The translations under genes and the position numbers were made by a program. Below, piece by piece: positions 12,108 to 23,931 of a stretch of DNA of 64,000 bases. How positions within the stretch are numbered: position 1 is the stretch's first letter; the number at the start of each line of letters is the position of its first letter. The notes beneath the pieces were generated by a model. That model saw only the letters and a program-made list of their open reading frames with translations, was not told the DNA's origin and did no database searches. This stretch comes from Bryoerythrophyllum caledonicum (taxonomy: Eukaryota; Streptophyta; Bryopsida; Pottiales; Pottiaceae), in assembly GCA_963971425.1 (NCBI GenBank), contig OZ020514.1, positions 23,781,406 to 23,845,405 of the forward strand, read 5' to 3'.

Positions 12108-14963
12108 CTAGCCACTTGAAGGAAGAACTACCTCGCGGGGAAGATCTTCAGTGCTTGTCAAACCGACTTCAGGCTCTGAATTGGTCGCTGCCTGCAAATC
12201 ATGTCCTGAACTGGATGCCGTCGCCTTCAACTTGATCGATTCGGGTCTTGAAACTGCCTTCGGGTCGAGTGTCTTCGTCAATTCCACCCTGGGAGGTGGA
12301 ATAGGTGTCTGGACTGGCCCTGGAAAAGTAACTGGAGGAGCCATCGGGTAATACTGCTGATACTGCGGTGCATGTCCGCCCGTACTGGAACCTATACCAT
12401 AAGGTCCAGATACTCCGCTAAACGGATAGTGCCCCGGCGGTAGATAAGGAAACAGGCCTCCGTAGCCTCTTGCTCGAGCGTAATGCTCCATAGTAGCCAT
12501 GTTGAACCCTGGTGGTCCTCTACCGCCTTGAACGTCTGGAGATCCAGAAGAAATCCCCGCTTGACCCTGAATGGGTCCAGAACCAGATCCACCCTAGAAA
12601 GGATAAGCTGCGCCCCAGAATGGAGTAGTCTGAGGCTGAAAATCTGGGGTTGGGAGAGGAATCGTCCGGTCCCAAGAAAGGGTCACCGTCCTAGCAGCAG
12701 GTGCCTTGGATTGGGGAGTAGCCTGCCATCCAATTTCAGTGTCGGAGGCCACTGCAGAAGTGTCTTGAACACTTCTAGATGTACCACCTTCTAGAGTTGG
12801 ATTAATCTCCTTCTCTGGAGGGTCGTCCAACTCTTCATCGGAGCAGTAAACAAACTCCGGGTAAGCATCCACAAACTTGAGGAGATACTTGTTCAAACGA
12901 TCCAAATCCGCCTGGTAAGCACCCACCTCACTAAGCAGATGTCGTCGTGAAGCAGCAAGGAGAGGCTTGGTTATCCCACGGCTGGAAATCGTCTGATGCC
13001 CTTCCACTAACTCCAGTCGACGAAGAAGTTGATGGTTATCCACCTCCAACTGGTCAAATGCTTGAAGTCGAGCACTCATCTGAGTCTCCAGTGCTACCCT
13101 CTTGACATGAGCTGCTGCAACAATCGTGGGGTCAAATCTGGACATCTTCAATCTTGCGATGTCGAGCTCCTTCCCTTTGTCCTCCAAGGTCTGAGAAGTG
13201 ATCTGCAGTTGAACCTGGAGTGCTTGAATTTTTCTCTGGAGTTCGGCCTGATCCTCGATTAGTTGGATTCGCGTTGGCTGCGCTCGTTCCAACTGACCTT
13301 GGAGTCCCTGAGTTCTGGACAGCGTCTTGGTAGTGAGGTCCAGATACCGCAGTGCCTCCTGAAACCCTGCTGCAACGTCCTGTGACTGCTGCTGGACTTG
13401 GGTAATTGTCAATTCCAACGCCATAGTTGTTGGGGGAACCTCTCGGGATTGGCCCGTTGGCTGGGAATCCTAAACGGAGGGTAACTCCTCGAGAACCGCC
13501 TTCTCTGGTACGATACGTGGTTGCTCCTGTGGAACCGCAGAAGTGCTTGGTCTGTATTGCGGTGGAGACTCTTCATCCGTCTCCAGATGGGTCTGGACTA
13601 GCCTCCGCAATTGCTTTGGAACTCTGGATACCGGGCTGGGAAACTCTACTCCCATCGTGGTAGCTACTGGTGAAAGTTGTCTTTGACTGGAGGTGACCGC
13701 ACTTTGCTCTATCCTTTGAAGCTCTAAAGAATCCAGGTCCTCTGCTGTAGTGGCTGCAAGTGTCTGGGGAGTTCCTGTAAGCTCAGCATGTTTGGTCCTC
13801 TTTCGGGTTTGGATGGGGCTCTGTAGGGGACTACTCTTCCTAGATTGGTTTCTTATGGACCGTCTGCCGGGAGGTGCAGTCGTTGGAGGAGGTGGTCCCT
13901 CTGGAGATGGTGTGAGAGGGATTGGGTTTCCCACAGTCCGTCCTCGAGAGCCATCACTTTCATGCAAATCTACGGGTGTGCCAAGTAATGGGTTCTCGTG
14001 GTCAACCTGGACATCTGCGTCACTGTACTCCTCGTCATGTGGAAACCAGCCCCTGAGTAAAGCGTTGATCAACGCCGCACCTGGAATCTCAGACATCCCC
14101 CCAAGATACACTCGAGTTAACATCCGCCGCAGTCCAGAGATCACCAGTGGTGTCCAGTCGTGGTTACCACCCTTAGACTCCATCGTAGTATACAGATGAG
14201 CCATGAGGTCATTACTGGTGTGTGAAGATCGTTTCTTCACACATAGTACCTCCACCAAGGCCTGGATGCGGGTCTGATATAACTCTGAAAATCCTGCTAT
14301 AAGGACACCATCAGTAGAAAAATGCTTGGGTGTGAGCTTGAACCGTTTCTGATACAGTCGGTGTGTATCCTTGGCGCTCCTGGACACAATTAATGTCTGA
14401 GTACCCTCCAAACCCAGGGCCTCCTGAACCACTTGATAGGTAATGTTGACTGGGATGCCCCTGACCACTGCTCGTATTGGTGACTGTGGAGTTAGTAGCT
14501 CGGGTCTCTCGTGGATGAATCCTTCCACAAAGTCCCGCACTAACTCCTTTCGAGGTGGAGACCATGTGTACACATAGAACGCGCCAAGTCCCACCGATCC
14601 AGCCCAAGCATCATCCTGAATATCCCGCCAATTCTTCCAGAATCGTAAAGGTAAAAGCTGAAGGTTCAATCTGCGGTTTAGCTGCCGAGGGATGTGCACC
14701 CTTCTGGGAACTCTGGCATCCTGCTGAGCAACTTTTCGCCGAACTGGGACTTGGTCTCTAGTGTTTGATACGCCAAGGATACTCCTCCCAGGTCCAGTGC
14801 TCGTTGGTGCCAAGTTTTCCTGCAACTCAGCAAGGCTGGACATCCCTACAGTCCGAGATATCGCGTCAGGGGGTCTAGTTGGTAATGGAAGTACCTGATG
14901 CTCTGGATCTTTGCCTGGATGGACCGTTAGTTTGGGGGGTGCTCCTCTCCCCGGAGTAGTCAT
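12108..14963 (-). pseudogene. Long downstream ORF of Ty3 element B
   Basis: Three large open stretches (about 497, 276 and 130 residues) follow each other in one frame between the nested transposon and the 3' LTR. The first contains a segment LVRDFVEGFIHERPEL followed by VRGIPVNITYQVVQEALGLE, a pattern like the plant-retroelement 'putative transposon protein' domain. The second is rich in Gln, Leu and Glu with heptad spacing and is probably a coiled coil. The third is rich in Pro, Gly and Tyr. I see no signal peptide or membrane anchor, so there is no evidence for an envelope. The role is unknown. It is broken in a few places. Confidence 0.6.
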
Positions 14964-14985
14964 CTTGGGGGGGGGGCACTTAGTG

Positions 14986-15825
14986 TATAAATCTAGAACT
15001 AGCTGCGAACACTAGGTATTTTCAGGGGGGGTATTATTTTTGATGGGACGAATATTGTACTATGTTCAATTACATAATACCCTTGTTTTGCTCAATTGAA
15101 TGTACCGTTGTTTTTATTACAATTTTTTTTTTTGGGAATAGATTGCATGCTAAGTTAGTTTAAAAAATTAGTTTTAGACGGTTTAAGCTCGAAGCTAGTA
15201 CAAAATCAGAAAAATGACAACGAATATAAAAACTGCAACCAATTGCCACTAAAATGCAGAACATTCATTAAAACGCATACATTCAAAACTAGACATACAA
15301 AAATCGCACTGCAATACAGTATTCCCAATTCGCATGCATTAACATCCAAACTCAAACATGCTCAGAAAGTGGACTCTTTAATAACCTGATTGCAGCTTGA
15401 CATTCGCTTACAAAGTCGAGAGCATTCAACTGTACACAAGTATCCACAAGTCACAGGTGCACAAAACAAGATCAACAACAACCAAAGTCAAAGTCAAAGT
15501 ACTTTCCTAAGACGAGGTCTTGTGTCTCTCAACACAGCTTGGAGGATGAGCACCCTAAAAAAAAGGAAACAAACAGTCCAGCAAGTGGAGTCAGTACGAG
15601 GTGAACATCTCCCGGTAGCTACTGTGCACAAGTCCGTTGTGCAACTACGACTAGCCTCTACATGTTCCTGTAATCTAATGGTTACAAGCACCATGAATAA
15701 GTCAAAAAACCAAAACAACCAAACTGCCACGGTAACGAAGGAATGTCTGCTGTTACCCTCCGTGGGCGGTTGCAAAAAAAGCAAAAATCAGCTAATGATT
15801 ATACCTCCCGCTCATCACGATCCTT
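14986..15825. other. Left terminal region of DNA transposon C, no gene
   Basis: AT-rich and non-coding, with G runs at the outer edge and scattered ACAAAATCA-type words. It is the 3' flank of the transposase gene. A plus-strand frame near 15390-15970 exists but has no domain and antisense overlaps the last transposase exon. Confidence 0.5.
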
Positions 15826-18800
15826 CTACGACTTCGAGTTGCCGCTTTGTTTCTGCTCGTCTAGTGCGTCCCGTACAGCCGCCAAATCCTCCACCAGTAG
15901 TGTGCCAAGCTCCTCAGCATTCACCGCAGTCGACGCGAAAGCCTCGAAGTCGCGCTGCCAACGCCCTCTGATGAAGGCGACCTTGTCCACCCACCCCACA
16001 TCCGCAACCAATTGGTACTCCCACACTGCAAGACGAATTCATCGCAGCTGCGGCGTATTAGGAAATGCCTGCAGCACCCGACACAGCAGCGACGCACAAA
16101 GCAAATGTGGAAACGAAAGACGAGTACAGCGTGAGGACAGACGCAAAGTATGATTGACATGCAAATCAAGGTCTTACCTTGTTCGATTTTGGGAAGGGCA
16201 GTCGTCATGACATTGGAGCTCAATGCTTCGAAACGAAGTCATCCAACACCTGTCTGTCAGAATCCGCAAGACAATACAGGTTTTGCCTACTGTTAAAGGT
16301 AAGAGCAACGCTCGAGATAATGCAGTCAACATCGATCCATTGGGTATTTGTAACATCGTACTTGAATTTGTTCCGGCCTGGTCCCTTCGAAAACCAATTA
16401 AACATAACCTGCACCGTCGGTGCTGCACTTACCTTCTTACCGTTAACAGTTGATCTGTTCATTAAATCGATGGGGTTCCATGAAGGGCCCCATTTTGTAC
16501 CATATGACCGCCTGATTTTTTGTACCCTCCCTATCCACCACGAACTAGAGTCTGCGCCGGCTAATACAACAACCGGAGTCCCTCTTCTTTGCATCGATAG
16601 CCTACTACGTTTTTGAGCTGCACGACATGTAGAAGGGGTAGCAGTTGTCTAATCCTGCTCAAAATACACCCCACAGTCCGTCCCTAACCCAACAAGGCAA
16701 GTGCTATTTGAACTAGAAGCAGACAGATAGTCTTTAGCGTTATTGAAATAAACCGAATTCCTTATTCTCGTAAGACGATCCTTAGATAGGAAGGGATTAC
16801 CGTTTAATTCAGAAACCAACGTTGATTTATATATCTGCTTACCAGAATACTCGACCACTGGCGAAATCCTTACAGTCCCTTCTTGCGATGTCGTTTCACT
16901 ACTTGGTGTTATATCAGACGTACTCAGCAGGTCCCAAATTGCATGTCTGCACTCGTCTTCGGCAACGACAAGGGGATCCAGACCATCCTCAGTGAATGCA
17001 ATGTCTTCTTCTGCACAATCTGGCGTGTTTTCTTCATGCTCCCCGAATGTGACATCCGCACCAAGACTCTCCCTCATCACCTCGCCGTCACCGTCTTCTC
17101 CTGGAACCGGTTGAGATGGCGGGCTGTAAGTCCAATGTTTCGTATCCGCTGCCTTGAGCATCCACGCCTGTAGAAACCATTTCTTCTCCCTTGCTACCGT
17201 TGACGGAGCCATATTCAGTCCTCGCAGCATACTCTGTGTTGATTTAAAGCCCTCCTGCAGACAAGAAATTAGAGCTGCATCTGTTTCAAGTCCACCGTAG
17301 TCACCTAAATTTGCCGCACTCTCGTTCTCTCCTAACGGATGAAGCTTGGCCTAGATGTTAGCTTGTTTCTTGTGGGCCCTATTGAACTTCAAGCCATTCT
17401 CGCCATATTCGATGTCTGCAAGGTGGTTGATAGTGTTTGCACAACCCAGTAGCTCGTGAAAATCATATGACCTCTCCATTCCCTGCATACCACCTACTTT
17501 GCTAAAGAAAATCTCACATGAGTCTGAGCCAGTTAAATGCAACGGAATTGGTAAGTCGCTATGAAAGTTCCGGAAATATTTAACTAAAAGAACCACAAAG
17601 TGACACGACGGCTGAATGTCAATGAAGCATTGGTTACTCACAAAACACTCTTGAACAGAAAGGGTTTTAGTATTACCGCCAACGCTGTGATCACCAAATT
17701 TGAACCAGAGTTTCCAAAGTCGGAAGAAAAACGAAACCTTGGCTGCGAGAACAACTCTATCTCAAAGACTCAAAGACACCGACAAGAACACATCTACGTA
17801 ATCTGATACAATCTGTAGGTACATTTCGGTACCAAGAGTCCTCTCCTGATGTGCGTCACGTTCTACCTGCAATTTCCGAAGACTATCTCTTACCTTCTTC
17901 GAGCATAGTCGTTGCGCACTCGCCCAATTTTGTCTGTCAGTTCGTTGGACGTCCTCGAGTCTAAGGCCGTGATCATCATATGAAAACTTATTGTACACCT
18001 GTCCTATGTGCTCAAGCAAGCAAACATCAGCCCCTAATTGGAGACTCTTCACGGCACTATCCAACGGATTTATCAATTTCTTACCATTGTGCACATAATC
18101 CTGATCATGCAACCCTACAACCCGAACAGAGTTTAGAAGCGAACCTAAGAGAGTCCACCCCCCCCAATCTATACTGTACCTTACCCCATCTTTCCCAGTC
18201 AAATCCTGGATCATCAGCTGACGCCGTCGTGAATCTCCATCCGACGCATGTCCGATTATCGGACCTACTGCCTCCTCACACTCAACCTGCCAGAGCACAT
18301 CAATGGCGTCCCATTGTTCCCGTATCCATGCAGAATTGAAACAATTGCAAGTAACGTTGACCACGAGCATAAGTCTAGGCAATTTATCATGCAATGGATT
18401 GACCACTATAACCCTGGCGAAGCTCCCTATGCGGTTAGTCCTAAACGCATCTACAATGTTAGTATATCCTGTATCTCTAGAGCCAACCACAGGCTTGAAA
18501 TGTAAGTCACAACGATGATTCTCTTTGGAACCACAGAAACCAACGAGAACATCAGTACGTGACTCCCACGAAATTCAACTTTTAACCTTGGTTTCATCTT
18601 CGGCAAGTATCACCGGCACTGGCCCTCTGATCCCGTAGGCAACCTTTGCTTCTCGGTAAATCCCTGCAACACAGCTGAAAATCTGCACATGTTCTCCCGC
18701 AACAAACTGCACCCCTTTCTTATGCTCCCGTTTAGTACTGGAATAAGAAGGTGCAGCATAATTCAGAGCAAACAAGTCACACATGCGGCGCCCACCGTAT

Positions 18801-20711
18801 ATCTTCATAGCCTGAGAAAACAACTTGGTATTCTTAGAGTACCTAAATCATTCTTTCTGACGGTTCAAATTAGTGGCGACATCCCTAAGGAAGTCCCACA
18901 GTGCTGGCTTTCCCCCGAACGCATTGGTTCTGTGAGCAGCGAGTATATTGTTACAAAATGCTAACACATCTTTCCTATTAAAATTCTCTACCGCACACAA
19001 TTTCAAACCCTTCGTCGTCAGTTTCATTTGGGCCATTTTAGCCTTCAGCAGCTAGTGAGACGTTTTTTCATCTTTGTATTTCCTAGCGAGGACTCTACTA
19101 CTACTAGCCAATTCTCTAAGTGACAGATAATCAACCCTACGTCCTGGACAGTTATCACGGAAACCTCTCTTCACTACAACGTGATTCTCTCGCAAAACCC
19201 GAAGGCGAAAATCATTTTCTTTAGGGATTTTGGTACATTCAGAGCATGTGAAATTAAAGAACGGTTCTCCTGTCAAGCTCAGACGTTTACACCTAACATG
19301 TCGAAAACATCTGTCCACTGTACTAACAACTCCCCGATACAGGAACTCTGCCGAGGTTGCCGGCTCTGGAACCCACTCTTTCCCTGGCTTCGGGTCGTGT
19401 AAGAGTCCCAAGAACTCATACTCCAAATCCCCATACGTAGTAGACGGACCCCTTAATCCCCAGCAAAGCAAACTAAGGGGGCAGAAGCACTCACCAGAAT
19501 CAGTCGATGTTGAAGTTCTCTCGGAAAGCCTCAACCAACTGTGCAGATTCTGGTGGTTTCCGATTGTGCGCGTGGAGGACAACGGCCTGCCCTTGCGACC
19601 ACTGTAAATCGCATTGGAGGAAGACCTCTCCCCCGGAGCTAAGTCATGTAGCGCTTTGGTGTGCTTTAATCCGTGTACATGATTCTCGAGGTTCGCCTTC
19701 AAGTTCTTCCTCACTAGACAGAGCTGGAAAATCTCCCCGTCCACCTTGCACCAAACTTTGTACCAGAATGACTTCAATTTAGTCGCCTCTTCATCACCAA
19801 TGACTACAAACGGACCCTGCCCGCCATCGACAGCCATGTTCACCTCTTCCAGAATCGTGAGACCTTCTTCGACCAGCCGCTTATGGCCAGCGGCAGTGAG
19901 GATTATCGATTTGCCTTTCGAAGCTTGAGATTGCGGATGATTGGAATAATCCACGCCTTTCCTTCAACACCAAGACCTTATGTGCAACAACGACTGAAGG
20001 TGGGACTTCTTGAAATTCGCAAACAAATTGTGAATGGCAGATTTAGAGTGATCTCCAGTCGTCCCTCCGAAATCTTTACCGCATTCACCACAGTGCAACT
20101 TGACGACACCAACATCGTTTAGGTCATAAGATTTCAGGTGCTAGAGATGGTCGTCAAAGTCCATCTGTTGTAGTTCCTTCTGTAATTTTAGTACTTGAGC
20201 TTTAAACTTCTCCATTACGTCTTCTGAAACTAGGATTGACAACAGATTAGCTGCGGAGTAAGGGTCACTGACTTCCGGCAACGCCACAGATGGGGTGGTA
20301 GGAGAAGGGGTTGCAGGATCCGTAGCAAAATCGTCGTCAACTGGGAATTGTGCCTCCTCGAAGGGGGGGGCTAAATCCGAATACTTCCTCACCATCCCTG
20401 ATTTCCTGGTCATCCCTCGACGATCCAGCGTTTAATCTTCTCTGCTTTGCTGGTCCTTCGTCGATGACCTCACACGTTGGAATAACATACACACGTAAAC
20501 CAACTGTGTTCATACCCTGGAATGTTCTCTTTATCCTGCATTTCTCCTCGACGTCCCAAAACTCAAACGGCCATTCCACGCAACCGGCGGACTCAAGCTT
20601 TGCCCTCAAATCCCTGCAGGAGTCGTTCTCACGGCTTTCAAGAGGACTAATTAGTACCGGGTTTGAATCTTCATCGGCCAGACCATACAATTTCACCTTG
20701 CACGACGACAT
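15826..20711 (-). pseudogene. Large DDE transposase with GHASDGDSRRR motif, decayed
   Basis: About 1,500 codons run on the minus strand from a Met at 20711. The order is: a short N-terminal region with a Cys/His finger (CGECGKDF, near 20060), a second Cys/His pair near 19240, then the catalytic core. The core has AEDETKVK near 18595 (first Asp), GHASDGDSRRRQLM near 18240, HDQDYVHNGKKL near 18090, and SDSCEIFFSKVGGMQG near 17515, where the Glu fits the last DDE residue. The C-terminal part reads WWIGRVQKIRR and WIDVDCIISS. Likely introns are 17612-17797 and 16026-16177, both GT..AG. The frame is constant over 4 kb apart from one change at an 8-base G run near 20370. The stops in it (for example at 20141, 19052, 18575) are TAG or TGA. 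I know the pattern from uncharacterised plant and animal proteins; P/THAP9-like or Kolobok-like ancestry is inference. Confidence 0.7.
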
Positions 20712-21386
20712 CTTCCCTCGAACATAGAAGATATAGAATCAGACGCACTAAACCTCCAAACCCTAACCCAATTCACAATAGGAAACCAGAAAACACAACC
20801 ATACACCCGTAAATAGTAACCCTAGCAGGAGAGAGGTTAAGAAATCAATTGAATCTCAAGGCTTGCAGAAGTTCTGTTGCGATGATGCAAATCTCCATGA
20901 AAACAGCGCAAAATCAGAACCCTCCCGCAACGACACCATTGCCCGATGATTGCATTTGGAGTGGAAACAGAATTGGAAGCGGGAAAACCTAGGCCGCCAC
21001 CCTAAACCGCTGGCAGTGGAAGTGAATCATCACTGATTCAAAAACCGTGGTATTTTCTTACAAGATCTCCCCCGTTCAGACCTCAATCTAATCCAACGGT
21101 GAAAATAAACCCTAAACCCTAACCCTGTACCCTAGACCCTGATTAAAAACCCTAAACCCTGTCACATTGTAGTAATTTAGATTCTAGTCATAGCTAATTA
21201 ATATATGGCACACTACCTTAATATTAATAAAAATCTAACATGGTCTATATATTTGCACCCTATATTACTTATAATTTATCTCCACTATTTCCTTGACGCC
21301 TATAATAAATCAAATATTCTTATAATTTTTTGGCCAATATAATAAAATACACCGTATTTGTTCTCTCCTAGTTTCTAACTCAACCG
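20712..21386 (-). promoter_or_regulatory. Upstream region of transposase C with telobox motifs
   Basis: AAACCCTAA-type teloboxes lie about 45 bp upstream of the start (CCAAACCCTAACCC near 20757-20770) and again at 21107-21127 and 21145-21161. In plants the telobox is a known promoter element of genes active in dividing cells. Here it may drive the transposase in the same cells. Beyond 21165 the sequence is AT-rich to the proposed transposon end. Confidence 0.45.
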
Positions 21387-21393
21387 CTTAGTG

Positions 21394-23931
21394 CCTTTCC
21401 CGAGGGAGTCATCAGAAACGTCGCAGACTCTGGAGGCTCGACGTGATATGGCGTTGAACATCTTGGATCACGCGCGAGTATGTCGGGATTGGTTTCTAGG
21501 GGTATGGTGACTGAAATGGGCCGTCCGGGTTCCAGGGGTCTGGATGGTGATCCCGCCATCCTCTGCTCTCGTGACTCCTCGAGGTCCCGTACTTCCCTGC
21601 TACTTACCAATCCAGATCCTCTTCTAGTAGACTCCAGTCTGAAAGCAGATGTAGGAAGGCTAGACAAACCTAGACTAGTTCCATGATGTCCGAAGACTCC
21701 AGAGTGACACCGTTCTAACCCTAAATTGGTTTTTTAAAAAAAAAATTGTTGTATCCTAACACTCTGGTTTCTATCTTTCAATGCAAACAAAGCTTCTAAT
21801 ACGTCAACTTTGGGGACCTTACTTGTGGTTTGCAAAAGGGTTGGCAAGTGCTCCCGCTCGTTGTGGTCATAGCTATTGGTTACCTCCGCTGCTGGGGTGA
21901 CTTCGATGTGGGTGTTATTCCTGGTACGGGGTTCTTCCCTGATCTGGCCGTAACCTCCAATGTTCTTACCTGGTTCACGTACCCGGGTCAATACCCGTAA
22001 ACTGTGTAGGAGCCTCTCGCCTTGTGTCTACGCTGCGTCTTCTTCGATGTCGGCCACTTCGACGTGCTCCCGATCACGAATATGCAGCCTGCTCACCCCT
22101 GCGTTCGTAGTAGCTCCTTGCGTAACCGCCTCACTCCTCGATGTTGTGATTTGTTTTTTCTTGTGTTGGATCCTGGTCGCCCTGTCTGGCTCGCACTGCT
22201 GATCTTTTCTTGTGATCGCAGTACCTGCACCCCAGTTATAGCCTCTTCCGATGGTGTCGCCTGGGGTGTCAGCTGTGAAGTTTTGGCTCACTACCGCTGT
22301 TGTTTTGTCGGCCGCTGCCTCATCTTCCTCTCTTGTAGTGACTTCTTCTTCGGGTGTCACCGCAGCTCCGGCCCTCTTGACGATCCTAACTTCTGTGGTT
22401 GCTCCTGTTAGTAGGTTCCCAGCAAGTCCCCTCGATTTTTCGTCTTGGTCTCTCCCCTCCTCAATACCTTCAAATTCTTCCACGGACTCGCCAAGCCCTG
22501 TTCGCCGGTCCTTCCCGGCTAGACTTTCCTCTCGTGCTGCCGGTCTTGAACTGTAAGGTTGCGGATCCTCGCTGCTCGTGACGCCACCACGCGTTGGGAA
22601 CTTATCGCCACCACTCTGCAACCAGGTTACACTTTCTCTGCGATCAATCCGTGTTACCTGGGCTCTCTTCAAGACCTCCTCGCGATGATGTACTACCTCC
22701 GGAGTACCCTTATTGTCTTGTGATGCTGTCTGGAAGTCGCGCGTCTTCGATTTCTTGATGCTGAACGTGGTCCCCCTCGCGCTTGCAGTTACTCTGTTTC
22801 TGTCGATCCTGTTTTTCACCACAATTCTGTGCTCGACAATCGCCCCGAAAACTTCAACGGCTGCAATCTTCTCCGCGCCCTCAGCTTGTGCGGACTGTCT
22901 TTCAAAGTCTCCCGCTCCCTCCACGTCTTCCACTAGTATTTCAGCTCTCCCCGTTCTCACTACCCTCGCCGGTGTGTTTGCAAGTGAAACCCTCGCTTCT
23001 CTACTTTCTCTCCAACCTCCCTCAAAGCCTCTAGACCTTCTCGTGAACTCTTCACATCGTACACAGGCGCTGTCGTTGGTGGTGTCCACTCGGATGTGGA
23101 GTCCATGGAGGTCGCCTCCATCCTTGCTTCGATGCTGAGATCTTCCGACGCCTCCTTCCTCAGCTTCTATTTGCCCTTGTTCCCGCTCTTCGTGAACCTG
23201 TACCGCCCCCTGTTGTCTTAATCCGCAGTACTGCGCCGGGTTTTCATCATGGTTGGATGATGAAAATTTCATCCCGCGGTTTTCATCCGTACCGGATGAT
23301 TTTCTCACCGATTGCCCCTTCTCACCCTGGATGGATGAAAACTGTTCCTCCCAAAATTTTCTGTCCGACTTAGAAAAACATTCTTTTGCTTCCAGCCATC
23401 ATTTGTTACGGCTATTTTTTGCACGGATTCACCCTTTCCTATGACAGGTATTGTCCACCAATTTTCATCCCTTTCGGATGAAATTCGCTTTTGTTCCTGG
23501 TCTTTCTCCATGTTAGATATATTCAGTGGGAACGAAAATTCTTCATCGAATGGGGATGAACTTTCTATCATCCTCCAATGTTCATCCAATCTGGACATCT
23601 TCTCGTCTTGTGAGCACATTTCCTCCACTATCGATGGAACTTGCGCTTCTCTACTATCTTCAACTAATTGGGGTGAACAATTCATCATACAAAGGGATTG
23701 TACCTTAGTAGTAATGTTTCTGTTCGGTCTGGGCGTTTTTCTGCTTCCATGTCCATCCTCTTTCTCCACCACTTCCACCGTGTTGCAACCCAATATTAAT
23801 CCCCAACGTTTCTCCTCCACTTCTCCTCTCCATTCTTCCTTCTCTGGCTGCTTCTGGTAGTGGTTAGACTTGCCCTCTTCTCCCATATCACTCCCTAATT
23901 TGAGGTTCTCCAACTCCAGTTGACTAGTGCC
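21394..23931 (-). pseudogene. Downstream accessory region of Ty3 element B, right part
   Basis: Between integrase and the nested transposon the minus strand holds open stretches of about 95, 426 and 202 residues. The last one (23305-23913) has several Asp-Glu-Asn/His-Trp peptides encoded by the repeated word GGATGAA. The 426-residue one (22028-23308) is charged and low in complexity, and may not be the real frame. No known domain is seen. This is probably the same accessory region as 12108-14963, split by the DNA transposon. It is broken. Confidence 0.4.

Larger units (their letters stand above)
14986..21386 (-). mobile_element. DDE DNA transposon (element C) nested in Ty3 element B
   Basis: The stretch interrupts the downstream region of Ty3 element B. 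CTTAGTG occurs at 14979-14985 and again at 21387-21393, giving a candidate 7-bp target duplication (8 bp with one mismatch). The inner ends share a loose inverted similarity (TAGA(A)ACTAG about 8 bp in from each side). Inside lies one long minus-strand transposase gene (15826-20711) plus AT-rich ends. An 8-bp duplication would suit P- or hAT-type chemistry. The boundaries are proposed from the repeat and from the coding change, not proven. Confidence 0.55.

Noticed and set aside
15390-15971. 193-residue plus-strand frame
   Set aside because: It has no domain and overlaps antisense to the last transposase exon of element C.
15826-20711. An altered genetic code (stops read as Gln or Arg)
   Set aside because: All three stop codons occur within frames, the changes match simple C-to-T decay, frame changes are also present, and other frames such as the LINE are open without needing recoding.
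22028-23308. 426-residue minus-strand frame as a genuine protein
   Set aside because: The composition is charged and featureless, and frames on the other strand are also open. I keep it only as part of the accessory region of a Ty3 element.
22028-23931. Envelope-like gene in Ty3 element B
   Set aside because: No signal peptide, cleavage site or membrane anchor is visible in any of the open stretches.
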